A model generated the notes under the pieces. That model ran no database searches. It worked only from the letters and a program-made list of their open reading frames with translations, and was not told where the DNA came from. 7,433 nucleotides of DNA from a bacterium (GTDB lineage Bacteria > Planctomycetota > UBA11346), in contig JAIFKN010000112.1 of NCBI GenBank assembly GCA_020049615.1, forward strand, positions 1-7,433, read 5' to 3'. A program made the position numbers and the translations under genes. The first letter of the stretch is position 1. Every line of letters starts with the position of its first letter. Of the stretch, positions 1-5,506 are shown piece after piece.

Positions 1-1
1 G

Positions 2-853
2 GCGGCGGTGATCGAGGCGGTCAAGGCCGGCCACATCATCGCCGCCTTCGACGTCTTCGCCGAGGAACCCCTGCCCGCCGGCAGCGCCTTCTACGGCCTG
101 AACAACGCGATCATCACCCCCCACCTCGGGGCCAGCACCGAGGAGGCCCAGGTCAAGGTCAGCGTCGACATCGCCAACCAGTTCAACGCCTTCTTCGGCA
201 GCGGGAAGATCATCAACGCGGTCAACGTGCAGTTGCGCGTCGATCCGGCTATCGACGGCTATCTCGCCGCCGCCGAGAGCCTCGGCGCCGCCCTGGCCCA
301 GACCCTCGACAGCCCGCTCAAGGGCATCGAAGTGATCGCCTCGGGCGATCTGGCCAAATACGACATCAAGCCCCTGGCCGTCGCCGCGCTCAAGGGCGCC
401 CTGTCGAAGATCAGCGACCAGGTGGTCAATTTCGTCACCGTCGCGCAGATCGCCAAAGAGCGCGGTATCGGCATGACCAGCTCGGCCCGCGACGTCGGCA
501 ACGGCCCGCAGCTGACGGTCAAGGCGATCACCGCCGACGGCGAGCGCGTCATCGCCGGTGGCCTGGTCGGCACCCAGCTGCGCGTGCTGCAGTACAACGA
601 ATACCCGATCGACCTGCCCATCGGTGGCCATCTGCTGATCATGGAGTACCCGGACCGTCCGGGTATGGTCGGCAAATTCGGCAGCCTGCTGGGCGAGAAC
701 AAGATCAACATCGCCCGCATGGAAGTCTCGCGCATCGACGGCCGCGGCGACGCCCTGGTGCTGCTGACCCTCGACGATCCGGTCCCCGGCCCGGTGTTCG
801 ACCAGATCGTGGCGGCGGTGAAGCCCAATAAGGCGTACCGAATCTCGATCTGA
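2..853 (+). CDS. serA: D-3-phosphoglycerate dehydrogenase, C-terminal part (5' end outside window)
   Basis: This enzyme oxidises 3-phosphoglycerate to 3-phosphohydroxypyruvate with NAD+, the first committed step of serine synthesis in the cytoplasm. The frame is open to the left edge, so the GTG at 8 is an internal Val and not a start. About 283 residues are visible. Numbering from that Val, the end of the Rossmann domain reads FDVFAEEPLP (14-23), followed by the catalytic-His motif ITPHLGAST with His39. Residues about 60-200 fit the intervening (allosteric substrate-binding) domain of long-form PGDH. A C-terminal ACT domain starts at about residue 208 (HLLIMEYPDRPGMVGKFG) and runs to the TGA stop at 851-853. 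The ACT domain marks the long form of the enzyme, which is often feedback-inhibited by serine; inhibition here is inferred. The gene converges with rsmB across a repeat-rich gap. Family identity is very secure; only the N-terminal half is missing. Confidence 0.95.
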   Translation, partial: AAVIEAVKAGHIIAAFDVFAEEPLPAGSAFYGLNNAIITPHLGASTEEAQVKVSVDIANQFNAFFGSGKIINAVNVQLRVDPAIDGYLAAAESLGAALAQTLDSPLKGIEVIASGDLAKYDIKPLAVAALKGALSKISDQVVNFVTVAQIAKERGIGMTSSARDVGNGPQLTVKAITADGERVIAGGLVGTQLRVLQYNEYPIDLPIGGHLLIMEYPDRPGMVGKFGSLLGENKINIARMEVSRIDGRGDALVLLTLDDPVPGPVFDQIVAAVKPNKAYRISI

Positions 854-867
854 GAGGGCGGCCCCTC
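854..867 (+). terminator. Short GC hairpin directly after the serA stop
   Basis: GAGGG (854-858), loop CGGC and CCCTC (863-867) form a 5-bp stem starting on the base after the serA stop codon. No T-run follows, so this is not a classical intrinsic terminator. It may assist termination together with the larger inverted repeat beside it. Weak call. Confidence 0.25.
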
Positions 868-1027
868 ATTGCCCCAGGGGTTAGGGGTTAGGGTCGTGTA
901 GATGCGGCCGTGGGTGTTCAGCCCACGGTCCCATCGTTTTCATGCAGTGCGCGAGTGATCCGTCTCACCATCGCTCACCTCCTGTGTCCACGGCCCTAAC
1001 CCCTAACCCCTAACCCCTGGGGCAATG
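867..1027. repeat. Inverted repeat with telomere-like TTAGGGG / CCCCTAA heptamers
   Basis: The left arm 867-893 (CATTGCCCCAGGG followed by two GTTAGGG units) is the exact reverse complement of 1001-1027: 27 of 27 bases, with a 107-nt interior. The right arm carries a third CCCTAAC unit (994-1000). If the left heptamers pair with the inner right units instead, pairing extends to 898/989 with one T-G wobble. The arms therefore look like one longer inverted repeat that differs by a single heptamer. It fills the gap between convergent serA and rsmB. It could be a bidirectional terminator, a dispersed non-coding repeat or a MITE-like element. No transposase or clear target-site duplication is visible. 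Confidence 0.85.
906..930. repeat. REP-like palindrome inside the inverted repeat
   Basis: GGCCGTGGG (906-914), loop TGTTCAG (915-921) and CCCACGGTC (922-930) form a 9-bp stem with one G-T wobble. The CCGTGGG...CCCACGG core resembles palindromes that I recall as dispersed intergenic repeats in several large bacterial genomes; that is memory, not a search. A weaker stem, 951-959 with 970-978 (one mismatch, one wobble), lies further inside the same element. Confidence 0.55.
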
Positions 1028-1060
1028 CCCCCCCTGAGGCAATGCCCCCCTGGGGCAATG
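1014..1060. repeat. Three direct copies of CCCCTGRGGCAATG
   Basis: Copies lie at 1014-1027 (CCCCTGGGGCAATG), 1031-1044 (CCCCTGAGGCAATG) and 1047-1060 (CCCCTGGGGCAATG), 17 and 16 bases apart. A fourth copy in inverse orientation is the outer end of the left arm (867-880). The last copy ends seven bases before the rsmB stop codon. Each contains the near-palindrome CCCCTGGGG. Confidence 0.8.
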
Positions 1061-1067
1061 GACAGCC

Positions 1068-2303
1068 TCAGCTCCGGATCAGCACGGCGTAGTAGCCGCC
1101 GGCTTCCCACTCACCCGGCCACGCCAGGTGCTCGCCCAGCAGCCGCCAGCCGTCGAGGAACTGGGCGACGCCCTGGTTCTCCGGCGGGCTGACCGAACAG
1201 GTGGCGTAGATCAGGCGGCCGCCTGGAGCGACCAGGGTGGCGGCCGAGCGCAGCAAGCTGCGCTGCAGCTCGACCAGGCTGTCGCGGTGGTGACGGTCGT
1301 AGCGCAGCCGGGCCTCGGGCCGGCGACCAAGGACGCCCGTGTTCGAGCATGGCGCATCGACCAGCACCACCTCGAAGCCGGCAGCGAAGGCGGGCCGCAG
1401 ACCGTCGCTGATCACGCGGTGCAGTTCGTCGGGCATGTCCCGCACCTTGGCCAGCGAGACGTCGGCGCTGACCACCACCAGACCGGCGTCGCGCATCGCA
1501 GTGGACTTGCCACCGGGGGCGGCGCAGAGGTCGAGGATGGCGTCACCCGGACGCGCCTTGGCGGTCTGCAGCACGGCTTCGGCGACGCGGCCCTGGGCCC
1601 GGTCCTGCACCACGCAGCGGCCGTCGGCGACCGGACCGCGCAGGGCCTCCTGCGGGTCGCCCCACCAGGTCCACGACCCCTCGCGGCGGAGGACGCTGCC
1701 GCCAGTGGGCTGCGGCGCCCCTGGACGCGTGCGCGTGCACAGGTGGGGCCGGCAATTGAGCGCGGCCAACTGGGCATCGCGCGGCTCGGCCAGGATGTCG
1801 CCGAGATCCTGCACCAGCAGGTCTGGCAGGCCATGCCGCACCGCCTCGGAATCCGGGCGCAGATCCAGGGGCAGCCGCCCCAGCGGCCCATCAGTGCCGC
1901 GTTCGCTCAGACGCAGTTCGCCGATGCGCCGCGCAACGGCATTGGCCACGCCGGTCAGATGCGGACAGCCGACGCAGCGCAGGGCGCCGACCGCGGTGGC
2001 GACGGCGGCATGCGGCGGCACCCGGTCGAGAGCGAGCAGCTGGTGCGCAGCGAGGCGGATGGCGATGCGCAGCTCGGCCGGCTGCGGGCCGGGACGCAGG
2101 AAGCGGTCGGCCAGCCAGTCGTAGAGTCGGGCGTGGGTGGCGCAGCCGAGGATCAACTCGCGGGCGAGGCCGGCATCAGGACCTTCGAGTCCGCTTGGAG
2201 GCTCCCAATCCGACAGATGCGGCAGCACCCCGCGCTCAAGGGAGAGCAGTGCACGTAGGGCGACGGTGCGGGGTCCTTCGTCGACCGGCTTGGAGCCGGT
2301 CAC
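1068..2303 (-). CDS. rsmB: 16S rRNA (cytosine-C5) methyltransferase, RsmB family
   Basis: RsmB transfers a methyl group from S-adenosylmethionine to C5 of a cytosine in 16S rRNA (C967 in E. coli) during 30S assembly. The 411-residue protein has a NusB-like helical N-terminal domain (about 10-135) and a Rossmann methyltransferase domain (about 225-411). SAM-binding motif I is LDLCAAPGGKS (258-267), followed by the acidic residue D281. Motif IV is VDAPCSNTG with C319. Motif VI is YATCSVSPPEN with C369, the expected nucleophile. The end, GGYYAVLIRS, is also typical. Length is close to the usual ~430. The start is GTG at 2301-2303, overlapping the upstream gene's TGA in a GTGA junction, so translation is probably coupled; no clear Shine-Dalgarno is seen. 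The family is certain. RsmB over other m5C methyltransferases rests on the NusB-like domain. Confidence 0.9.
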   Translation of the reverse strand: MTGSKPVDEGPRTVALRALLSLERGVLPHLSDWEPPSGLEGPDAGLARELILGCATHARLYDWLADRFLRPGPQPAELRIAIRLAAHQLLALDRVPPHAAVATAVGALRCVGCPHLTGVANAVARRIGELRLSERGTDGPLGRLPLDLRPDSEAVRHGLPDLLVQDLGDILAEPRDAQLAALNCRPHLCTRTRPGAPQPTGGSVLRREGSWTWWGDPQEALRGPVADGRCVVQDRAQGRVAEAVLQTAKARPGDAILDLCAAPGGKSTAMRDAGLVVVSADVSLAKVRDMPDELHRVISDGLRPAFAAGFEVVLVDAPCSNTGVLGRRPEARLRYDRHHRDSLVELQRSLLRSAATLVAPGGRLIYATCSVSPPENQGVAQFLDGWRLLGEHLAWPGEWEAGGYYAVLIRS

Positions 2304-3436
2304 GGTTTCCCGCGCTGCTCGACGATCACCTTGCGGTTGTTCAGGTCGCGCAGCGAAGCCAGGACGTCGTTGTAACCCATGATGCGCAGCTGTTCGCCAT
2401 GCGCATCCTCATCCCAGTTCTTGGCCTTGCTCTGGAAGGCTCGGAACTCGTCCTGCATGGCCCGCACGCTGGCGATGGCGCGCTGGATGACGGCCATGTC
2501 ATCGCTGCCCATGGCGGCGTACGAATCGCGTTTCGCCTTCTCGATGCTGTCCCGCAGCACGGTCAGCGGCTGGTCGTGGATGACTTCCTGCTTCTTGGGC
2601 GGACCACCGCGACCGAACAGCATGACCAGGGTGAACACGACCAGCATGATGCCGCAGCTGGCCAGGCTGAGCAGGACGATCTTGTTGCTCTTGCCTCTGC
2701 TGGCACCGGTACGACGCGTCGACGGCGTCTTGGCGGGGCTGCGCTTGCTGGTCGCGGTCGAGCGTTTCTGCGACTGCTGACGCCCGCTGGCGGTCCGGGT
2801 CGGCTTGGCCCCGTCGCCCTCCTTGGGCTGGTCGCTCTTGTCCACGGCCACGACCTCGGCGGTCTCGGCCTTGCCAGGATTGTCGTTGTCCTTGGGATGG
2901 ACGAAATCGAACGGCGAATCGGGCTGGGCGGTCAGCGGACCGTCGGCGACCTCAACCTCCTTGCCATACTCCTCGGGGTCATCGACCAGGCCGGGCGGGG
3001 GCGGCGGCATCGACGAGCCGACCAGGGCACCGAATCCACCACCGGCGGCGGCGAGGCCGTCCATCGGCGTCACCGCCTTCGTCGGCTTCGGCGAGGAAGC
3101 AGGGATGGCGTCGGTCTCGGTGCTGGGCTTGGGCAGCGGCTTGAGCGCGACGGGCTCGTCGACGGCAAATGGGTCATCCGGCACGGTCCGGGCGCGGTCG
3201 CGTGCAACCGAGATGGGATCCGGTGCCTCGGCGACCGCCAGGGCCGCGGAGGGCTGAGGCCGCCCTCCGACGGCTGCCGTCGCCTGCTGGCCGGCTCGCG
3301 CCAGCCACGAGCCGGCCAGTCCCTGGTCGACGCAGCCAGAGCAGATCGTGTCATGCCGCTTGCGCATGCCCTTGCCCGCCCGGAGATCCAGGTCGGTGAC
3401 GCGGGTGCCGCACTCATCGCAGAAGTAGATGTCCAT
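2300..3436 (-). CDS. Zinc-knuckle, single-pass membrane protein of unknown function
   Basis: I do not recognise a named family for this 378-residue protein. The N-terminus has two CxxC knuckles, FCDECG (C6, C9) and ICSGC (C32, C35), 22 residues apart, consistent with one four-Cys zinc site. A low-complexity linker follows (about 45-250), rich in Pro, Ala, Lys and Asp, with PPPPP at 144-148. Its last part (211-252) is rich in Lys, Arg, Ser and Thr. One membrane span follows (253-274, KIVLLSLASCGIMLVVFTLV). The last ~100 residues (285-378) are charged and look helical. No signal peptide is seen. The basic stretch before the span predicts a cytoplasmic zinc end and an extracytoplasmic C-terminus. 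ATG at 3434-3436 has AGGG five bases upstream. It sits 44 nt after holA and overlaps rsmB by 4 nt. That it is a real gene is secure; its role is unknown. Confidence 0.85.
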   Translation of the reverse strand: MDIYFCDECGTRVTDLDLRAGKGMRKRHDTICSGCVDQGLAGSWLARAGQQATAAVGGRPQPSAALAVAEAPDPISVARDRARTVPDDPFAVDEPVALKPLPKPSTETDAIPASSPKPTKAVTPMDGLAAAGGGFGALVGSSMPPPPPGLVDDPEEYGKEVEVADGPLTAQPDSPFDFVHPKDNDNPGKAETAEVVAVDKSDQPKEGDGAKPTRTASGRQQSQKRSTATSKRSPAKTPSTRRTGASRGKSNKIVLLSLASCGIMLVVFTLVMLFGRGGPPKKQEVIHDQPLTVLRDSIEKAKRDSYAAMGSDDMAVIQRAIASVRAMQDEFRAFQSKAKNWDEDAHGEQLRIMGYNDVLASLRDLNNRKVIVEQRGKP

Positions 3437-3480
3437 CGCTGCCCTGGTGCGAGGAACCTACCGGGAAGCGGTGCCCGTTC

Positions 3481-4440
3481 TCAGCGTTTCCCCGGCGCCA
3501 GCAGTTGGCGTGCGTGAAGCACCAGCAGCTCGACAGCCAGCACCGGATCCTCGGCGCCGCCTCGCAACTGCCGCTGGGTCTTGAGGATGCCGCCGAGCAG
3601 CCGGATCAGGGCCGGGCGCCCGACGGTCTGGGCCTGTCGCCGGGCCATGCGCAGGTTGGGCCGGCCCTTGATCCCGGCCAGCTCGGCCGCTCCGGCATCG
3701 TCGGGAGCGTCAAGGCAGGCGATCTGCTTGCGCACCTCGTTGTGCAGCACGGCCATGGCCTGGCCGGGCTCCATGCCCTGTCCGGCATGCAGCAGGCCCA
3801 GGGCCTTGGCCGCCTCGCCGGCGAGCACGGCACCGCTGAACTCGTATGCCGGCCTGGAAGCCGTGCCGACCACCACCGCCTCGACCGCCTCAGGGGTGAT
3901 CGGCCCCTCATCTGCATAGGTGCGCAACACGTCGACAGCTGCCAGCAAGGCGTCCGCATCCTCGCCGGCGTGGGCGTGCAACTGCTCGGCGCACAGCATC
4001 GCCCGTTGCACCCCGGCCGGATGCGCCGCCAGCCGGTCGGCGATCCACCCCTTGGCGGCTGGCCCCGCCTCCCACGGCTTGAGCCCGGACCAGGGCGGAT
4101 CGGCATCGACCACGGCATGCGCCGCAGCCAGGGCCTTGGCCAATGGCAGGCGTCCATCGATGCCGGACGCGACCAGGATGATGCCTCCCGCCAGGGCCTC
4201 GACGCCGGTGGCGGTGGCCAGTTCCGACGCCTTGCCCTTGAGCCAGGCGTCGCTGCCGCGCACCAGCCACAGGGTCGGATCGCCGAACAGGCTGGGCGTG
4301 TCGACATCGCTGAGGATCGAGCGTAGATCCGCAGGATCGGTCGCTCGCTTCAGCGGTCCGCTCCACGCCGCCAGCAGCGGAGCAAGCGCCTCATCGCGCA
4401 AGCGGGCGCTGGAACCCAATACCGCGCGGAGTTTCAGCAC
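3481..4440 (-). CDS. holA: DNA polymerase III delta subunit (clamp loader)
   Basis: The delta subunit opens the beta sliding clamp within the clamp-loader complex of the replicative polymerase. From the GTG at 4438-4440 the protein is 319 residues, slightly shorter than the usual ~340. The pattern fits HolA: a start MLKLRAVLGSSARLRDEAL (in place of the common vGdd..lreeal), a strand GGIILVASGIDGRLPLAKAL (85-102), the segment WIADRLAAHPAGV (132-144), then ITPEAVEAVVVGTASRPAYE (181-200), FSGAVLAGEAAKALGLL, and a C-terminal helical domain with RMARRQAQ and the ending VELLVLHARQLL. As expected for delta, no P-loop is seen. The frame stays open upstream to 4602, but that would overlap lptB by more than 60 nt and has no family-like sequence. 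The 5' end is uncertain (see findings). The call rests on overall pattern, as this family is poorly conserved. Confidence 0.82.
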   Translation of the reverse strand: MLKLRAVLGSSARLRDEALAPLLAAWSGPLKRATDPADLRSILSDVDTPSLFGDPTLWLVRGSDAWLKGKASELATATGVEALAGGIILVASGIDGRLPLAKALAAAHAVVDADPPWSGLKPWEAGPAAKGWIADRLAAHPAGVQRAMLCAEQLHAHAGEDADALLAAVDVLRTYADEGPITPEAVEAVVVGTASRPAYEFSGAVLAGEAAKALGLLHAGQGMEPGQAMAVLHNEVRKQIACLDAPDDAGAAELAGIKGRPNLRMARRQAQTVGRPALIRLLGGILKTQRQLRGGAEDPVLAVELLVLHARQLLAPGKR

Positions 4441-4514
4441 GTGGGCAGGCTTGGGGCTGACATTGGACCTGAAACCTGAAGGCTGCAGCCTGCCGCCCGG
4501 GGCACTGGACTCAT
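4434..4514 (-). other. 26-codon ORF bridging lptB and holA
   Basis: The lptB stop is embedded in ATGA. Reading from that ATG (4512-4514) gives 26 codons, beginning MSPVPRAAGC and ending PSLPTC, and stops at TGA 4434-4436, four bases past the first base of the holA GTG. It could be a translational-coupling leader that carries ribosomes from lptB to holA. It could also be the relic of a holA start disrupted by an indel or sequencing error. No Shine-Dalgarno decides the matter. Low confidence as a real product. Confidence 0.15.
4444..4494. repeat. Hairpin and degenerate CCTGAAR heptamers between lptB and holA
   Basis: Two adjacent heptamers, CCTGAAA (4468-4474) and CCTGAAG (4475-4481), are followed by the palindrome GGCTGCAGCC (4481-4490). 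GGCAGGC (4444-4450) can also pair perfectly with GCCTGCC (4488-4494) over a 37-nt loop, excluding the inner palindrome. The two folds are mutually exclusive in part, which might matter for holA translation. Function unknown. Confidence 0.4.
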
Positions 4515-5230
4515 AGGGCGAAATCCTCCCCGAGATACGCCTGCCGTACCGCCGGATCGGCCACGATCTCGGACGGGGTGCCGGCCGCGAAGTTGGTGCC
4601 ATCCTTCATCACATAGAGGCGGTCGACCAGACGCAGGATGGTCTCGGCGTGGTGGTCGGTGATCAGGACCGAGACACCGCGCGTGCGCAGATCGTGGATG
4701 ATGCGCACGATCTCACCGCGGCTCTTGGGGTCGACACCGGCGAACGGTTCGTCGAAGAACACCAGCTTCGGCTGGACCACCAGGGCCCGGGTGATTTCCA
4801 GTCGACGGCGTTCTCCACCGGACAACCCGGCAGCGCGGGCGTCGCGCAGGTGAGCCAGACCGAGTTCTCCAAGGAGTTGGTCGAGTCGGGCGGCGCGTTG
4901 CTCGGTCGGACAATGCTCCTCGAGCACGATGTTGACGTTGTCCGCGACGCTGAGCCCGGCGAATACCGTCGGTTCCTGGGCCAGATACCCCATGCCGAGG
5001 CGGGCGCGGGCGTACATCGGCAGGCCGGTGACCTCCCGGTCTCCAAAGATGATCGATCCGGCATCCGGACGATACAATCCGACAACCATGCGGAAGGTGG
5101 TACTCTTGCCGGCGCCGTTGGCGCCGAGCAACCCGACGATCTCGCCCGGTTGCACGTCCATGCTGAATCCCTGGACCACGGTGCGCGAACCGAAGCGCTT
5201 CGAGAGTCCCTGTACGCGGAAAAATGGCAT
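4511..5230 (-). CDS. lptB: LPS export ABC transporter ATP-binding protein LptB
   Basis: LptB is the cytoplasmic ATPase of LptB2FGC, which extracts lipopolysaccharide from the inner membrane and drives it along the LptA bridge to the outer membrane. The 239-residue protein has the usual LptB length and all ABC motifs: Walker A GANGAGKST (36-44), Q-loop YLAQEPTVF (Q85), signature LSGGERRRLEI (136-146), Walker B LVFFDEPFAGVDP (156-168, catalytic E161) and H-loop LITDHH (H193). GERRR, FAGVDP and the C-terminal YLGEDF are LptB-type hallmarks that separate it from amino-acid ABC ATPases. ATG 5228-5230 is the only plausible start, because an in-frame TAG lies about 20 bases upstream. No Shine-Dalgarno is seen. 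The usual partners lptC and lptA are not adjacent; lepB is upstream and holA downstream. The stop TGA lies within an ATGA. Confidence 0.95.
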   Translation of the reverse strand: MPFFRVQGLSKRFGSRTVVQGFSMDVQPGEIVGLLGANGAGKSTTFRMVVGLYRPDAGSIIFGDREVTGLPMYARARLGMGYLAQEPTVFAGLSVADNVNIVLEEHCPTEQRAARLDQLLGELGLAHLRDARAAGLSGGERRRLEITRALVVQPKLVFFDEPFAGVDPKSRGEIVRIIHDLRTRGVSVLITDHHAETILRLVDRLYVMKDGTNFAAGTPSEIVADPAVRQAYLGEDFAL

Positions 5231-5424
5231 TGTGGAAAACTCGTTGAGCTAGAGCCGATACCTGGAAACCCGGCCATTGGACACGCCCCGTCGGTCACAG
5301 CGAAGATCATCCAAAACGTGTATTGAAAGTCTATTACAAGCCACCGTTTCAGTTGTTGCGCGACCTTTACGGAAGGTTGCTCGCTTCTTGATCAATTCTG
5401 CATGCTCGTGCGACTGTGGAAAAC
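5231..5424 (-). repeat. Two exact GTTTTCCACA decamers in the lptB leader
   Basis: GTTTTCCACA, read on the minus strand, occurs at 5231-5240, directly against the lptB ATG, and again at 5415-5424 in the same orientation, 184 bases upstream. The core TTTTCCACA differs by one base from the DnaA box TTATCCACA. The surrounding sequence is much less GC-rich than the rest of the window: 58 of 120 bases by hand count over 5281-5400. The repeats could be protein-binding sites for lptB control, or chance. Confidence 0.4.
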
Positions 5425-5449
5425 ATGTCGAAACAGTCCCTGCGAATCC

Positions 5450-5477
5450 CGTGGAGGTGGACAAGCGGCCCTCCATG
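5450..5477. other. Hairpin between lepB and lptB
   Basis: CGTGGAGG (5450-5457) pairs with CCTCCATG (5470-5477): 8 bp with one G-T wobble and a 12-nt loop. It lies just downstream of the lepB stop and near the start of any transcript from the candidate lptB promoter. No T-run follows on either strand, so it is not an intrinsic terminator of the usual kind. Confidence 0.35.
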
Positions 5478-5506
5478 ATTATCCGGCTCACCGGATGACC
5501 TTCCAA
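5478..5506 (-). promoter_or_regulatory. Candidate sigma-70 promoter for lptB, with a dyad in the spacer
   Basis: On the minus strand TTGGAA (5506-5501) is followed by exactly 17 bases and then GATAAT (5483-5478), giving 4 of 6 and 5 of 6 matches to the -35 and -10 consensus. It straddles the lepB stop codon (5488-5490). Transcription would start near 5471, leaving a leader of about 240 nt before lptB. The dyad ATCCGG-N4-CCGGAT (5481-5496) fills much of the spacer and touches the -10, as an operator might. The dyad is exact; the promoter role is inferred. Confidence 0.3.

Noticed and set aside
8..853. GTG at 8 as the true serA start
   Set aside because: The frame is open to the window edge, and the protein would lack its whole N-terminal half, including most of the NAD-binding domain. 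It is an internal Val.
867..1060. CRISPR array or true telomere
   Set aside because: The units are 7 or 14 bases without spacers of constant length, and no cas gene is present. The repeat is internal to the sequence, between two housekeeping genes, and is inverted, unlike a chromosome end.
1128..2258. Long plus-strand open frame (376 codons)
   Set aside because: It is antisense to rsmB, whose motifs are unambiguous. Long antisense frames are expected at this GC content, and the translation shows no family features.
2195..3517. Plus-strand open frame of 440 codons
   Set aside because: It is antisense to the zinc-knuckle gene and parts of its neighbours. Its translation is Gly/Arg-rich and low-complexity, with no domain signal, and the minus-strand frame has Cys motifs and a membrane span.
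4441..4602. Longer holA N-terminus reaching back to 4602
   Set aside because: It would overlap more than 60 bases of lptB, whose C-terminal YLGEDF is secure, and the extra residues (Arg/Pro-rich) do not look like the delta subunit.
5231..5487. Replication origin, suggested by DnaA-box-like decamers in AT-richer DNA
   Set aside because: Only two imperfect boxes 184 bases apart are present. There is no box cluster, no strongly AT-rich unwinding element, and no dnaA, dnaN or gyrB nearby.
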